From Pseudomonas laurentiana (GTDB taxonomy: Bacteria; Pseudomonadota; Gammaproteobacteria; Pseudomonadales; Pseudomonadaceae), in assembly GCF_014648275.1 (NCBI RefSeq), contig NZ_BMQU01000008.1:62001-126000 (forward strand): 64,000 nucleotides of DNA, given 5' to 3'. Position numbers and translations under genes: made by a program. A model generated the notes under the pieces. The model did not search any database and was not told where the DNA came from. It worked only from the letters and a program-made list of their open reading frames with translations. How positions within the stretch are numbered: position 1 is the first letter of the stretch; each line of letters begins with the position of its first letter. Below are positions 40,559 to 51,528 of the stretch, piece by piece.

Positions 40559-41307
40559 GCGATCAGGAGCTGTTGCGCTACAGCCGGCAGATCCTCCTGG
40601 CACAGGTCGATATCGACGGTCAGTTGAAGCTCAAGGGCAGTCGGGCGTTGATCGTCGGCCTGGGTGGCCTTGGCTCTCCGGTCGCGTTGTATCTGGCGGC
40701 CGCCGGCGTTGGTGAGCTGCACCTGGCCGACTTTGATACGGTCGATCTGACCAACCTGCAGCGTCAGGTCATGCATGACACCCCATCGATTGGTATGACC
40801 AAGGTTGATTCTGCACGGGCGCGCTTGCAGGCGATCAACCCCGAAATTGCCCTGGTGGCGCACCGTACGGCGCTCGACGAAGACTCGTTGGCCGAAGCCG
40901 TGCGCGCAGTAGACCTGGTGCTTGATTGCTCGGACAACTTCGGTACCCGCGAGGCGGTCAACCGCGCCTGTGTGGCAGCGGGAAAACCGCTGGTCAGTGG
41001 CGCAGCGATTCGCCTGGAAGGGCAATTGTCGGTCTTCGACCCGCGACAGCCACACAGCCCCTGCTACCACTGTCTGTATGGGCATGGCAGTGAGGCTGAG
41101 CTGACCTGCAGCGAGGCGGGCGTGATTGGCCCGTTGGTTGGGTTGGTCGGCAGCCTGCAGGCTCTGGAAGCCTTGAAAGTGCTGGCGGGCTTTGGTGAGC
41201 CACTGATTGGGCGGTTGTTGTTGATTGATGCGCTGGGCAGCCGTTTCCGCGAGCTGCGTGTGAAGCGCGATCCGGGGTGTGCCGTTTGCGGTGATCGGCA
41301 TGGCTGA
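40552..41307 (+). CDS. moeB: Molybdopterin-synthase adenylyltransferase (ThiF/MoeB family)
   Basis: A 251-residue E1-like enzyme that adenylates the C-terminus of a ubiquitin-like sulfur carrier. The nucleotide loop is [20 protein letters not shown], with [12 protein letters not shown] as the arginine-finger region. The structural zinc is held by CYHC ([10 protein letters not shown]) and CAVC at the extreme C-terminus. MoeB is favoured over ThiF by the chromosomal position after prmC, as in pseudomonads. Confidence 0.9.
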   Translation: MLSDQELLRYSRQILLAQVDIDGQLKLKGSRALIVGLGGLGSPVALYLAAAGVGELHLADFDTVDLTNLQRQVMHDTPSIGMTKVDSARARLQAINPEIALVAHRTALDEDSLAEAVRAVDLVLDCSDNFGTREAVNRACVAAGKPLVSGAAIRLEGQLSVFDPRQPHSPCYHCLYGHGSEAELTCSEAGVIGPLVGLVGSLQALEALKVLAGFGEPLIGRLLLIDALGSRFRELRVKRDPGCAVCGDRHG

Positions 41308-42097
41308 TCCGGCAGCACCTGTTGGAGTTTTCGATTCCGGTGTCGGCGGTTTGTCGGTGCTCGCGGAAATTGCGCGTTTACTGCCTCACGAGTCACTGCT
41401 GTATGTCGCTGATTGCGGACATATCCCCTATGGGGAGAAGTCGCCGGCGTTTATCCGTCAGCGCTGCCAGATCGTTGCGGAGTTTTTTCGTGCCCAAGGG
41501 GCCAAGGCAATGGTGTTGGCCTGTAACACTGCAACAGTCGCGGCGGTGGCCGACCTGCGAGAACGTTACCCTGACTGGCCGATTGTGGGCATGGAGCCTG
41601 CTGTCAAACCTGCCGCTGCAGCCACCCGCAGCGGTGTGGTCGGCGTGCTGGCAACGACCGGTACGTTGCAGAGCGCCAAGTTTGCCGCGTTGCTAGACCG
41701 CTTCGCCAATGACGTGCGGGTGGTCACTCAGCCGTGCCCTGGCCTGGTCGAATGTATTGAAGCCGGCGATCTAGACAGCTCCTCGTTGCGCCAGTTGCTA
41801 CAGGGGTATCTGACACCGCTGTTGGCTGCCGGGTGCGATACGCTGATCCTGGGCTGCACGCATTATCCTTTCCTCAAGCCATTGCTCGCCGAGCTTGTGT
41901 CGCCCGACATAGCAATCATCGACACTGGCGCTGCGGTGGCTCGGCAATTGCAACGTTTGCTCGGAGAGCGCGGGTTGTTGGCGGAGGGGCCAGCCCGACC
42001 TGCGCAGTTCTGGACGAGTGCCAGTCCAGCGCATCTGCTGAAAATCCTGCCTTTGTTGTGGGGCCGGTCTGACAACGTCCACAGTCTTGGTTTGTGA
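41300..42097 (+). CDS. murI: Glutamate racemase
   Basis: A 265-residue enzyme making D-glutamate for peptidoglycan. The two catalytic cysteines are in [14 protein letters not shown] and [13 protein letters not shown]. The N-terminus is [20 protein letters not shown]. The start at 41300 overlaps the moeB end by 8 bases; an upstream in-frame ATG (41279) is less likely. Last gene of the hemA operon. Confidence 0.95.
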   Translation: MADPAAPVGVFDSGVGGLSVLAEIARLLPHESLLYVADCGHIPYGEKSPAFIRQRCQIVAEFFRAQGAKAMVLACNTATVAAVADLRERYPDWPIVGMEPAVKPAAAATRSGVVGVLATTGTLQSAKFAALLDRFANDVRVVTQPCPGLVECIEAGDLDSSSLRQLLQGYLTPLLAAGCDTLILGCTHYPFLKPLLAELVSPDIAIIDTGAAVARQLQRLLGERGLLAEGPARPAQFWTSASPAHLLKILPLLWGRSDNVHSLGL

Positions 42098-42212
42098 AAC
42101 GCTGGGGGAGAGCGTTTTTACGATGCGGAACTGACAACTGATGGCAATTTTCTACTACGTTGTCTAATGAAACAGAAAAACTACAAACAGCATTAAGAAC
42201 AGGACGTTTCTC

Positions 42213-42731
42213 ATGAAGAAACTGCTTTGCTTGGCTGCAACTGCAGCCGTGATTCTGGGGCAATCATTTACAGCACACGCCGCCGATGCGTCGGTCTCCA
42301 TCGGGCAAACCAGCGATTCAACCATGGTCTATCGCTTCGGTTTACAGTCCAACTGGGATACCAGTTGGTTGCAGAGCAGCGTCGGCCGTGTCACAGGGTA
42401 CTGGGATGGCGCCTACACCTACTGGGAGGGTCATGACACCGCCAGTAACCATAGCTTGTCGTTTGCACCGGTGTTTGTTTACGAGTTTGCCGGTGAGTCC
42501 ATCAAGCCTTACGTTGAAGCGGGTATTGGTGTTGCAGCCTTCTCCAGCACCGAACTGGAAAGCAACAAGCTCGGCTCGTCGTTCCAGTTTGAAGACCGTA
42601 TAGGTTTCGGCCTGCGTTTCGCGGGCGGTCATGAGCTGGGTGTACGTGCCATCCACTACTCCAATGCCGGCCTGACAACGCCCAACGATGGCGTAGAAAG
42701 CTACTCGCTGCATTACCGCATGCCGCTCTGA
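42213..42731 (+). CDS. pagL: Lipid A 3-O-deacylase PagL
   Basis: A 172-residue outer-membrane beta-barrel with a signal peptide (LLCLAATAAVILGQSFTAHA). The catalytic His-Ser-Glu set is clear: AIHYSNAGLTTPNDGVESYS contains H-x-S and the Glu, followed by the C-terminal strand LHYRMPL. It removes the 3-position acyl chain of lipid A. It is preceded by AGGACG about 8 bases upstream of the ATG. It stands alone after murI. Confidence 0.92.
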   Translation: MKKLLCLAATAAVILGQSFTAHAADASVSIGQTSDSTMVYRFGLQSNWDTSWLQSSVGRVTGYWDGAYTYWEGHDTASNHSLSFAPVFVYEFAGESIKPYVEAGIGVAAFSSTELESNKLGSSFQFEDRIGFGLRFAGGHELGVRAIHYSNAGLTTPNDGVESYSLHYRMPL

Positions 42732-42847
42732 TACTCAGGCGTATATTCGGGCAGCGGCCAAAGGCTGCTGCTCCATCGCCTCTGAAGCACACCGTGTCGC
42801 GGGCAGTCCAGAGGCGTCGGGCAGATCGCGGTTCAACATCCGTTTGT

Positions 42848-44275
42848 TTACTGTGGCTTCGAGGGTAAGTCCTTGAACGCACTCAGGGCACGCTGGCGAC
42901 TGCTGCTCAGATCGACTATCGGGCCCGGATAGTGATGCGTGGCAAATAGCCCGCCTGCAGACGGAGGGGCATGGATGGCCTTGTTGTCCAGGCCCGCTAA
43001 CTCTGGCAACCAGTGCCGGATAAAGCGCCCCTCACTGTCAAAGCGTTGCGACTGACTGATCGGGTTGAAAATCCGGAAATAGGGCACTGCATCAGTGCCC
43101 GTTGATGCGCTCCATTGCCAGCCGCCGTTGTTGGCAGCCAAGTCGCCGTCGATCAGGTGGCGCATGAAAAAACGTTCGCCTTCACGCCAGTCAATCAACA
43201 GGTTTTTGGTCAGGAACATGGCCACGACCATGCGCAGGCGGTTATGCATCCAACCGGTGGCCAGTAACTGGCGCATCGCCGCATCGATGATCGGAATACC
43301 GGTGCGCCCTTGTTGCCATGCCTCCAGGTCACCAGGCGCGTTGCGCCATGGCACTGCTTCGGTTTCCAGGCGGAAGGCACGATGCCGCGATACCCGTGGA
43401 TACCCCACCAGAATATGTTTGTAGAACTCGCGCCACAGCAGCTCGTTCACCCAGGTCACGACACCCTTGTTGCCGCTGTCGAACTCCCCCAGATTGTGTG
43501 ACAGCGCCGCGTGCAGGCATTGGCGTGGGGAGATCACGCCGGCAGCCAGGTAGGTGGACAGCTGGCTGGTGCCTGGTAGTGCCGGAAAGTCGCGTTGATC
43601 CTGATAGTCCTCGATAGCGTCATCGACAAAATCATCCAGTCGCCTGTGTGCCTCCTGCTCACCGGCTGGCCAGAGTTCGCGCAGTGATTCTGGAGGGGGG
43701 GTAAAACCTGCTACCGACTCAGGGATCGGGTCGCTTGCAATGGCCAAGGCTTGCTGAGGCGCGGGGGTTTCGATCAGGCGAGGCAGGGCCAGGTGCAGAC
43801 GCTCGTAGCAGGTTTTGCGAAATTGACTGAATACCTGAAAGTAGCCACCGGTCTTGGTCAGTATGCTGCCGGGTTTGAACAGCAACTGATCCAGGTAACT
43901 TGCCACCTCTATGCCGACGGCACTCAGTTGGTCACGTACGGCGTCGTCTCGGCGCTGTTCATGAATTCCGTACTCCTCATTCATGTGCAGCGTCTGCACA
44001 TTGTGCTCCCGGCACAGTTGCAAAAGAACGTGCGGGGCGTCATCCCAGTGTTCGGCCTGACGAACCAGTAATGGAATGTTCAAGGTGGCCAGTGACTGGC
44101 TCAGGGTTCGCAGGCTGCGTAGCCAGAAGTCGACTTTGCACGGTGCATCATCATGCGCCAGCCATTGTCCAGGGCTGATCAACCAGACGGCAAGCGTTGG
44201 GCCGCGTTTGGCAGCGGCGGCCAGGGCAGTGTTATCGGACACGCGAAGATCGCTACGCAGCCAGATGAGTTGCAT
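42848..44275 (-). CDS. phrB: Deoxyribodipyrimidine photolyase (CPD, class I)
   Basis: A 475-residue flavoprotein repairing UV pyrimidine dimers with light. The N-terminal antenna domain begins [20 protein letters not shown]. The C-terminal FAD domain has [20 protein letters not shown], the segment [20 protein letters not shown] and [20 protein letters not shown]. The start at 44275 follows AAGGAAcccgt; a longer frame reaches 44308 and would overlap merR. It is the last gene of the DUF523-merR-phrB operon. Confidence 0.96.
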   Translation of the reverse strand: MQLIWLRSDLRVSDNTALAAAAKRGPTLAVWLISPGQWLAHDDAPCKVDFWLRSLRTLSQSLATLNIPLLVRQAEHWDDAPHVLLQLCREHNVQTLHMNEEYGIHEQRRDDAVRDQLSAVGIEVASYLDQLLFKPGSILTKTGGYFQVFSQFRKTCYERLHLALPRLIETPAPQQALAIASDPIPESVAGFTPPPESLRELWPAGEQEAHRRLDDFVDDAIEDYQDQRDFPALPGTSQLSTYLAAGVISPRQCLHAALSHNLGEFDSGNKGVVTWVNELLWREFYKHILVGYPRVSRHRAFRLETEAVPWRNAPGDLEAWQQGRTGIPIIDAAMRQLLATGWMHNRLRMVVAMFLTKNLLIDWREGERFFMRHLIDGDLAANNGGWQWSASTGTDAVPYFRIFNPISQSQRFDSEGRFIRHWLPELAGLDNKAIHAPPSAGGLFATHHYPGPIVDLSSSRQRALSAFKDLPSKPQ

Positions 44276-44304
44276 ACGGGTTCCTTGAGGTTGCAGGGGG
44301 TGGG

Positions 44305-45192
44305 TCATCGTGAGGCGTCTTGCAGTGCTTGCACGACCTCCAGCGGGGTGTCGAGCAGGTGCAGCTGGCGGTTTCTCGCTGCCAGTGCCCGCAGGTCGTC
44401 CTGATGAATACTGATTGCACTGCCGCTCAACAAGGCGGGGATCTGGATGGCACTCAGGCTGCGTTCAAGCTGACGGGTATCGACAGCCTTGTTCAGGCAC
44501 AGCAAAAGTGCCTGTGGTTGCATGCGTTCGATTGCCAGCGCGAGTTCGGCGCAGGGCAGTGGCCAGTCAAATACCTCGACCGTGTACCCGGCACTGCTGA
44601 GCAACCAGGCACAAAGCCACAGCTGTGGGTCGAACACCAGGTCTGTGCCATTGATCAGGAGGACTGCCGGGCCACTGAGTTGACGGTTGCTGTGATAAAG
44701 GCGAGCGCCGAGTTTGCTGCGCAGCCAGCAGTGGAAGAACACCTGTTCCGTGCGGGCGCCAAACTGGCCTTGCCAGCGCAGTTCCAGTTCGACAAGCAGT
44801 GGTAACAGCAGTTGCTCACAGAGTGTTGTCGCGGGATACAGGGCAATTGCCTGATTGAACTGTTGATCCAGACGGCGTTCCGCCAATGCAGCAACGCTAT
44901 CGATTATTTCCTGGCGCATGACCAGCCAGACACTGTGTTGTTCGCTCTGGGAGGGCGCTGGACGGGTGTCCAACAACGCTTTGATCTGGCTGACCGAGAC
45001 ACCGCGATTGAGCCATTGGACGATCTGTTGAATACGCTGCACATGCTCGGTGCTGTACAGCCGGTGGCCTTTATGGGTGCGTTGAGGGGTAATCAGGCCA
45101 TAGCGTCGCTCCCACGCGCGCAGCGTGACCGGATTTACTCCAGTCAGGCGCGCGACCTCTCTGATGGGGAGCGGCAACGGGTCAGATGGCAT
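44305..45192 (-). CDS. MerR-family regulator of the CarH/LitR type (PplR1-like)
   Basis: A 295-residue regulator. The MerR DNA-binding domain (about 8-75) is complete: IREVARLTGVNPVTLRAWER, RYGLITPQRTHKGHRLYS. The rest (about 80-290) has the helical-bundle plus Rossmann layout of cobalamin-binding CarH/LitR photosensors. However, where the E/DxHxxG cobalamin-binding signature should be it reads INGTDLVFDPQLW with no His. I recall P. putida class II LitR proteins (PplR) next to phrB, which work without that motif and with a partner light sensor. It probably binds the TGTACA-N12-TGTACA sites nearby. Starts inside the end of the DUF523-DUF1722 gene (11-base overlap). Confidence 0.85.
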   Translation of the reverse strand: MPSDPLPLPIREVARLTGVNPVTLRAWERRYGLITPQRTHKGHRLYSTEHVQRIQQIVQWLNRGVSVSQIKALLDTRPAPSQSEQHSVWLVMRQEIIDSVAALAERRLDQQFNQAIALYPATTLCEQLLLPLLVELELRWQGQFGARTEQVFFHCWLRSKLGARLYHSNRQLSGPAVLLINGTDLVFDPQLWLCAWLLSSAGYTVEVFDWPLPCAELALAIERMQPQALLLCLNKAVDTRQLERSLSAIQIPALLSGSAISIHQDDLRALAARNRQLHLLDTPLEVVQALQDASR

Positions 45193-46150
45193 TGCGCAAC
45201 CCCAGGTTTTCGGGGTGCGGTTGCAGGTAGATCTGGTCTAGCAGGTAAGGGTCTGGGTGCCGGCGCAGATGATGCTTGAGCAAGGTCAATGGCACGACCA
45301 GTGGCACGACACCGGCCTGATACTGATCGATCATTTGGCGTATTTCCTGTTTGTCGTCGCTTTCAAGGAAATCACGCAGGTACCCACTCAGGTGCATCAG
45401 TACGTTGCCATGGGTGCCGCGATTGGCACAGCGGCTCAATGCCTTCATGAGTTGGCTGAAGTAGCGCGGGCCAATCTCTTCGGCATCATCATTGCGATTC
45501 ATGCTGCCCAGCAGCTTGCCCAGCACTCTGTACTGTTGAGGGTTGTTGGCCATCAGCAAGTACTTGCAGCGGGCGTGGAAGCTGATCAGCGAATGCCGGC
45601 TCAGGCCTTGCGCCAGATGCTTTTGCCATTCGGCATAGACGTAAACGCGGGTGATGAAGTTCTCGCGCAAGGCCGGATCGCACAGGCGACCGTCTTCTTC
45701 CACGGGCAAGTCTGGCCGCTCGGCACAAAACGCAGCGGCATAAGCACCGCGTCCACCCTCTGTCGCTGGATAGCCGTTCTCCTGGTACACCTTTACCCGT
45801 TCAAGCCCACAGGACGGCGACTTCTGCATGAAGATGTAGCCGCAGATGTCCTGAAGGTCATGGGCCATTTGTCGGCCATAGGCGCTGAGCGGTGCGGCGA
45901 GGTCTTGGCTGGGGATGTTGGGGTTGATGACACGAGGCTGCTGGGGATCACCCACCAATCGAATGGCGGCCCGCGGAATGCCAAGGCCAATGGCGACTTC
46001 AGGGCACAGTGGAACGAAGTCGAAGTACTGGGTGAGCGTCTCGTTGCACAGCTTCGAGGCCTTGTGGCCGGCGTTGAAGCGTACTTCCTGGCCGGTCAGG
46101 CAGGCGCTGATGGCGATTCGGGGTTTGTGCGGCAGCTCGTGAGTATCCAT
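45182..46150 (-). CDS. DUF523-DUF1722 (YbgA-like) protein
   Basis: A 322-residue two-domain protein. DUF523 (about 8-155) carries three conserved cysteines in AISACLTGQEVRFNAGHK, FVPLCPEVAIGLG and QKSPSCGLERVKVY. In TudS-type thiouracil desulfidases such a trio holds a 4Fe-4S cluster. DUF1722 (about 185-305) has the helical FHARCKYLLMANNPQQYRVL start. The fusion often neighbours photolyase genes in proteobacteria. First gene of the operon with merR and phrB; a TGTACA-N12-TGTACA site ends 15 bases before its start codon. Confidence 0.9.
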   Translation of the reverse strand: MDTHELPHKPRIAISACLTGQEVRFNAGHKASKLCNETLTQYFDFVPLCPEVAIGLGIPRAAIRLVGDPQQPRVINPNIPSQDLAAPLSAYGRQMAHDLQDICGYIFMQKSPSCGLERVKVYQENGYPATEGGRGAYAAAFCAERPDLPVEEDGRLCDPALRENFITRVYVYAEWQKHLAQGLSRHSLISFHARCKYLLMANNPQQYRVLGKLLGSMNRNDDAEEIGPRYFSQLMKALSRCANRGTHGNVLMHLSGYLRDFLESDDKQEIRQMIDQYQAGVVPLVVPLTLLKHHLRRHPDPYLLDQIYLQPHPENLGLRNAI

Positions 46151-46165
46151 GGCGAGTCCAAAACT

Positions 46166-46189
46166 TGTACAAGTTAAAATTTATGTACA
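46166..46189. promoter_or_regulatory. LitR-type operator 1 (TGTACA-N12-TGTACA)
   Basis: TGTACA at 46166-46171 and 46184-46189 with exactly 12 bases between. It lies between the predicted promoter and the DUF523-DUF1722 start codon, where binding would cover the transcript start or leader. Confidence 0.75.
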
Positions 46190-46198
46190 GATTTGATC

Positions 46199-46226
46199 AT
46201 CATAGATAGGGGGCTGTACAAGTCAA
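46199..46226 (-). promoter_or_regulatory. Sigma-70 promoter of the DUF523-merR-phrB operon
   Basis: On the minus strand TTGACT (46226-46221) and TATGAT (46204-46199) are 16 bases apart, each 5/6 to consensus. Operator 2 overlaps it: the -35 lies in its 12-base centre and one TGTACA lies in the promoter spacer. Confidence 0.7.
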
Positions 46227-46238
46227 ATGATTTGTACA
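46215..46238. promoter_or_regulatory. LitR-type operator 2 (TGTACA-N12-TGTACA)
   Basis: TGTACA at 46215-46220 and 46233-46238, exactly 12 bases apart. It covers the -35 region of the operon promoter, the classical position for repression or for MerR-type spacer control. Confidence 0.78.
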
Positions 46239-46253
46239 GCTTTTTCAGTGGGA

Positions 46254-47327
<1,074 letters not shown>

Positions 47328-47426
47328 TTACAGCCAGGTTCGCCTATGTTTATCCGAGAGCGATCGGTCAAAAAAGTGCCTTGTTCTTAAAAATAGACCA
47401 AGCGTGCGCCACATGAGGACACAGTC

Positions 47427-48329
47427 ATGCATATATTGCTGACCGGCGGTACTGGTTTGATTGGCCAACGGCTTTGTCAGTACTGGCTGGCAAAAGGGCA
47501 TCAGTTGACGGTGTGGAGTCGACGACCTGAGCAGGTGGGTCGTCTTTGTGGGGCAGGGGTGCGAGGCATTGACCGACTTGAAGCGTTCGGTGATCAAACG
47601 CTGGATGCAGTGGTCAATCTGGCAGGTGCACCCATTGCCGATCGACCTTGGAGCAGTGCGCGGCGTGCGCTGCTCTGGGGCAGTCGGATCACCCTGACCG
47701 AGCAATTGCTGGCCTGGCTCGAGCAGCGGCAGCAGCGACCATCCGTACTGATTTCCGGCTCGGCCGTGGGTTGGTATGGCGATGCAGGCGAGCGCGAAAT
47801 CACCGAGGCCTCACGGCCCGTCAAGGAAGATTTTGCCAGCCAACTGTGCATCGCCTGGGAGGAGACAGCGCAGCAGGCCGAGGCCTTGGGTATTCGCGTC
47901 GTGCTGGTGCGAACCGGTCTGGTGCTGGCCAGTGAGGGCGGTTTTTTGTCGCGCCTGCGACTGCCATTCAAACTCGGACTGGGTGGGCCTATTGGCGATG
48001 GGCGGCAGTGGATGCCATGGATTCATATCAACGATGAAATCGCCCTGATTGATTTTCTCTTGCAGCGTAACGACGCCAGCGGTCCCTATAATGCCTGCGC
48101 ACCAGAGCCTGTGCGTAACCGAGAGTTTGCCAGGCGGCTTGGTCGGGCGCTGCATCGGCCAGCCTTGTTACCCCTTCCGGCACCGGTGCTGAGGTTCGGG
48201 CTGGGTGAGTTGTCGACGCTGCTGCTGGGTGGTCAGCGGGCGCGCCCGGTGCGCTTGCTGGCGGCTGGCTTCACTTTTCAATTCAATGATGTGCAATCGG
48301 CCCTGGATGAATTGTCCAGTCGCCTCTGA
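47427..48329 (+). CDS. TIGR01777/SDR39U1 epimerase-family protein
   Basis: A 300-residue extended-SDR protein: [20 protein letters not shown] binds NAD(P), [19 protein letters not shown] and [19 protein letters not shown] are family signatures, and the C-terminal DUF1731 tail has [13 protein letters not shown]. The substrate is not known. The start follows tgaggacacagtc. hemH follows after 13 bases and is likely co-transcribed. Confidence 0.92.
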   Translation: MHILLTGGTGLIGQRLCQYWLAKGHQLTVWSRRPEQVGRLCGAGVRGIDRLEAFGDQTLDAVVNLAGAPIADRPWSSARRALLWGSRITLTEQLLAWLEQRQQRPSVLISGSAVGWYGDAGEREITEASRPVKEDFASQLCIAWEETAQQAEALGIRVVLVRTGLVLASEGGFLSRLRLPFKLGLGGPIGDGRQWMPWIHINDEIALIDFLLQRNDASGPYNACAPEPVRNREFARRLGRALHRPALLPLPAPVLRFGLGELSTLLLGGQRARPVRLLAAGFTFQFNDVQSALDELSSRL

Positions 48330-48342
48330 AATAGGACGTTGC

Positions 48343-49356
48343 ATGACCGATCATGCTTTGCTGCTGGTCAACTTGGGTTCGCCGGCTTCCACCGATGTCG
48401 CCGATGTGCGCCGTTACCTCAATCAATTCTTGATGGACCCTTATGTCATCGACCTGCCTTGGCCGGTTCGCCGGTTGCTGGTCTCGCTGATCCTGATCAA
48501 GCGTCCGGAGCAGTCGGCCCATGCCTATGCATCGATCTGGTGGGATGAGGGCTCGCCGCTGGTGGTCCTGACTCGCCGCCTGCAGCAGGCGATGAGCGAG
48601 CAATGGACACACGGCCCGGTTGAAATCGCCATGCGCTATGGTGAGCCTTCTCTGCCGACCGTGCTGGGGCGCCTGGCGGCCCAAGGCGTGCGTAAGGTTA
48701 CCCTGGCGCCGCTGTACCCCCAGTTCGCCGACAGTACCGTCACCACTGTGGTCGAACAGGCGCGGCAGGTCATTGCGCAGCAGAAGCTGCCGTTTGAATT
48801 GGCCGTGCTACAACCGTTCTACGATCAGCCTGAGTACATCGACGCGCTGGTCGCCAGTGCCAAGCCGTACTTGCAGCAGGACTTCGACCACCTGTTGCTG
48901 AGTTTCCACGGTTTGCCCGAACGTCACCTGACCAAACTTGACCCTACCGGCAATCATTGCTTCAAGGGCGCCGATTGCTGCCGTACGGCATCACCGCAGG
49001 TCCTTGCCGTGTGCTATCGCGCGCAGTGCATCCGCACGGCCGAGTCGTTTGCCCGGGTCATGGGGCTGCCGGAGGGCAAGTGGTCGGTGTCATTCCAGTC
49101 GCGACTGGGGCGGGCGAAGTGGATCGAGCCGTACACCGAGGCGCGTCTGGATGAGCTGGCCAAGGCGGGTGTCAAGCGCTTGCTGGTAATGTGCCCGGCG
49201 TTCGTGGCCGATTGCATCGAGACCCTGGAAGAGATCGGCGACCGTGGGCGTGAGCAGTTCATCGAGGCGGGGGGCGAAGAATTGGTGCTGGTGCCGTGCC
49301 TGAATGATCACCCGGATTGGGTGCCTGCACTCAAGGCGCTCTGCGAAAGGGCGTGA
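48343..49356 (+). CDS. hemH: Ferrochelatase
   Basis: A 337-residue enzyme inserting iron into protoporphyrin IX. It has [20 protein letters not shown] at the start, [11 protein letters not shown]-like [16 protein letters not shown], and [14 protein letters not shown] with the catalytic His. [17 protein letters not shown] follows. The start at 48343 follows ataggacgttgc. Downstream of TIGR01777, this puts haem synthesis next to the light-linked genes; porphyrins are photosensitisers. Confidence 0.95.
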   Translation: MTDHALLLVNLGSPASTDVADVRRYLNQFLMDPYVIDLPWPVRRLLVSLILIKRPEQSAHAYASIWWDEGSPLVVLTRRLQQAMSEQWTHGPVEIAMRYGEPSLPTVLGRLAAQGVRKVTLAPLYPQFADSTVTTVVEQARQVIAQQKLPFELAVLQPFYDQPEYIDALVASAKPYLQQDFDHLLLSFHGLPERHLTKLDPTGNHCFKGADCCRTASPQVLAVCYRAQCIRTAESFARVMGLPEGKWSVSFQSRLGRAKWIEPYTEARLDELAKAGVKRLLVMCPAFVADCIETLEEIGDRGREQFIEAGGEELVLVPCLNDHPDWVPALKALCERA

Positions 49357-49370
49357 GGCACGCGGGAGCC

Positions 49371-49448
49371 TGGATCGCCAGCAAGGCCTGCCCCTACAGT
49401 GTGTGAGCACGTGGTGTGCGTGTAGGGGTCGACCTGGTCGCTGGCGGG
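49371..49448. repeat. Inverted REP pair between hemH and uraA
   Basis: ggatcgccagcaaggcctg-cccctaca at the left and its inverted relative tgtaggggtcgacctggtcgctggcgg at the right, about 22 bases apart, between the converging hemH and uraA genes. Confidence 0.7.
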
Positions 49449-49458
49449 TGTCAGGGGG

Positions 49459-50724
49459 TTAGTCGTCCAGCGCCTTGTTCTTCCAGCTGTCGTTGCCGGG
49501 CAGTAACAGGTTCAGACCGATGGCAACCACGGCGCACAGGGCAATGCCTTTGAGGCCCCAATCGTTCGGGCCGGTGCCGCTACCAATCAATACACCGCCG
49601 ATACCGAACACCAGTGTCACTGAAACGATCACCAGATTGCGCGCTTCGCTCAGGTCGATCTTGTGCCGGATCATGGTGTTCATCCCCACCGCGGCAATGG
49701 AACCGAACAGCAGGCAGAGGATACCGCCCATCACGGGTACCGGGATGCTCTGTAGCAGCGCACCGAACTTGCCGATGAAGGCCAGGCCAATGGCGAAAAT
49801 AGCCGCCCAGGTCATGATCTTCGGGTTGTAGTTCTTGGTCAGCATCACCGCGCCGGTGACTTCGGCATAGGTGGTGTTGGGCGGGCCGCCAAACAGGCCA
49901 GCCGTGGTGGTGGCGATGCCGTCGCCCAGCAGGGTGCGGTGCAGGCCTGGGGTTTTCAGGTAGTCACGACCGGTCACACTGCCTACCGCGATCACCCCGC
50001 CGATATGCTCGATCGCAGGCGCCAGCGCCACGGGAACGATAAACAGGATGGCTTGCCAGTTGAACGCGGGGGCGGTGAAGTGTGGCAGTGCCAGCCACGG
50101 TGCCGCTGCGATCTTGGCGGTGTCGACCACGCCAAACACGAAGGCGAGGGCGAAGCCCACCAGCACGCCGGCAATGATCGGTACCAGGCGGAAGATCCCT
50201 TTTCCGAACACGGCGACGATCAGGGTGGTCAGCAGCGCAGGCATGGAGATCAGCATTGCCGTGCCGTAGGGAATCAACTCGGTACCGTCACCGGCCTTGC
50301 CCATTGCCATGTTGGCGGCAATCGGCGCCATGGCCAGGCCGATCGAAATGATCACCGGACCAATCACTACCGGTGGCAGCAGGCGGTCGATAAAGCCGGT
50401 GCCCTTGATCTTTACGGCCAGGCCAAGGAAGGTATAGACGAAGCCGGCAGCCATTACGCCGCCCATGGTTTCGGCCAGGCCGAACTGGCCCTTGGCGAGG
50501 ATGATCGGGGTAATGAAAGCGAAGCTGGAGGCCAGGAATACAGGAACCTGGCGACCCGTGACCACCTGGAACAGCAGAGTCCCCAGGCCCGCAGTAAACA
50601 GTGCCACGTTCGGGTCGAGGCCGGTGATCAGTGGCATCAGGACCAGTGCGCCAAAGGCGACGAAGAGCATTTGTGCGCCTGAGACGACCTGACGCCAAAG
50701 CGGGTCGTTGAACTCATCCTGCAT
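49459..50724 (-). CDS. uraA: Uracil:proton symporter (NCS2)
   Basis: A 421-residue, about 12-14-span inner-membrane transporter. The NCS2 motif AIEHIGGVIAVGSVTGRDYL is present, and GLFGGPPNTTYAEVTGAVML holds the second half-helix with conserved Asn/Thr/Tyr/Glu. Importing uracil, it lies two bases downstream of upp, whose product traps the uracil as UMP. The two form an operon. Confidence 0.93.
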   Translation of the reverse strand: MQDEFNDPLWRQVVSGAQMLFVAFGALVLMPLITGLDPNVALFTAGLGTLLFQVVTGRQVPVFLASSFAFITPIILAKGQFGLAETMGGVMAAGFVYTFLGLAVKIKGTGFIDRLLPPVVIGPVIISIGLAMAPIAANMAMGKAGDGTELIPYGTAMLISMPALLTTLIVAVFGKGIFRLVPIIAGVLVGFALAFVFGVVDTAKIAAAPWLALPHFTAPAFNWQAILFIVPVALAPAIEHIGGVIAVGSVTGRDYLKTPGLHRTLLGDGIATTTAGLFGGPPNTTYAEVTGAVMLTKNYNPKIMTWAAIFAIGLAFIGKFGALLQSIPVPVMGGILCLLFGSIAAVGMNTMIRHKIDLSEARNLVIVSVTLVFGIGGVLIGSGTGPNDWGLKGIALCAVVAIGLNLLLPGNDSWKNKALDD

Positions 50725-50726
50725 GT

Positions 50727-51365
50727 TCAGGCGTCCTTCTGCTTGGTACCGAAGATCTTGTCTCCGGCATCGCCCAAGCCTGGGATGATGTAGCCGTCTT
50801 CATTGAGGCGCTCGTCGATCGACGCGGTGTAGATCTGTACGTCGGGGTGGGCCTTCTCGACGGCCGCGATCCCTTCGGGGGCCGCAACCAGCACCATGGC
50901 GCGGATGTCCTTGCAGCCGGCTTTTTTCAGCAGGTCAATGGTTGCAACCATCGAGCCGCCGGTGGCCAGCATCGGGTCGATGATCATCGCCAGGCGTTCG
51001 TCGATTTCCGGTACGAGCTTTTCAAGGTAGGTGTGCGCTTCGAGGGTTTCCTCGTTGCGGGCGACACCAACGGCGCTGACCTTGGCGCCAGGGATCAGGC
51101 TGAGCACACCATCGAGCATGCCAATGCCAGCACGCAGGATCGGTACGACGGTGATCTTCTTGCCAGCAATTTTCTCGACCTGGACAGTGCCGCACCAGCC
51201 TTCGATGTCGTAGTTTTCCAAGGGCAGGTCCTTGGTCGCTTCGTAGGTCAGGAGCGCGCCGACTTCCTGAGCGAGCTCGCGAAAATTCTTCGTGCTGATA
51301 TCGGCACGGCGCATCAGGCCGAGCTTGTGGCGGATCAGCGGATGGCGGATCTCACGGGTAGGCAT
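50727..51365 (-). CDS. upp: Uracil phosphoribosyltransferase
   Basis: A 212-residue enzyme converting uracil and PRPP to UMP. It has [20 protein letters not shown] at the N-terminus, [14 protein letters not shown] and the PRPP loop [17 protein letters not shown]. The C-terminal uracil site is [17 protein letters not shown]. First gene of upp-uraA. The promoter has a T7 tract at the start of the transcript that may let UTP control expression. Confidence 0.96.
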   Translation of the reverse strand: MPTREIRHPLIRHKLGLMRRADISTKNFRELAQEVGALLTYEATKDLPLENYDIEGWCGTVQVEKIAGKKITVVPILRAGIGMLDGVLSLIPGAKVSAVGVARNEETLEAHTYLEKLVPEIDERLAMIIDPMLATGGSMVATIDLLKKAGCKDIRAMVLVAAPEGIAAVEKAHPDVQIYTASIDERLNEDGYIIPGLGDAGDKIFGTKQKDA

Positions 51366-51396
51366 AGGAAAAGGCTCCGGGGGGCGGGCAAAAAAA

Positions 51397-51431
51397 CCGC
51401 GCTAGATTAATCTATTCGCCTCAGGTGTCCT
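51397..51431 (-). promoter_or_regulatory. Promoter of upp-uraA with T-tract start
   Basis: On the minus strand AGGACA (51431-51426), 16 bases and TAATCT (51409-51404) place the start at the G opposite 51397, immediately followed by seven T (51396-51390). E. coli upp and codBA start with G/A then a T run and are tuned by UTP through slippage; the layout here is similar. The -10 is half of the palindrome TAGATTAATCTA (51403-51414). Confidence 0.5.
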
Positions 51432-51528
51432 ATAGGCTAACTGGACGTTAGTCCAGAAATGCTTGATCTGACGTCCGTGGGTGCGTACCTTTGCCCGCTT
51501 TTCTCAATTGCCGCCCCTGGAGAGCGCC

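Noticed and set aside
38405-40603. 732-codon minus-strand frame opposite hemA/prfA/prmC
   Set aside because: It crosses three certain genes and has no family-like motifs.
45050-45065. Single TGTACA inside the merR gene
   Set aside because: There is no second half-site at a 12-base distance, unlike the three intergenic sites.
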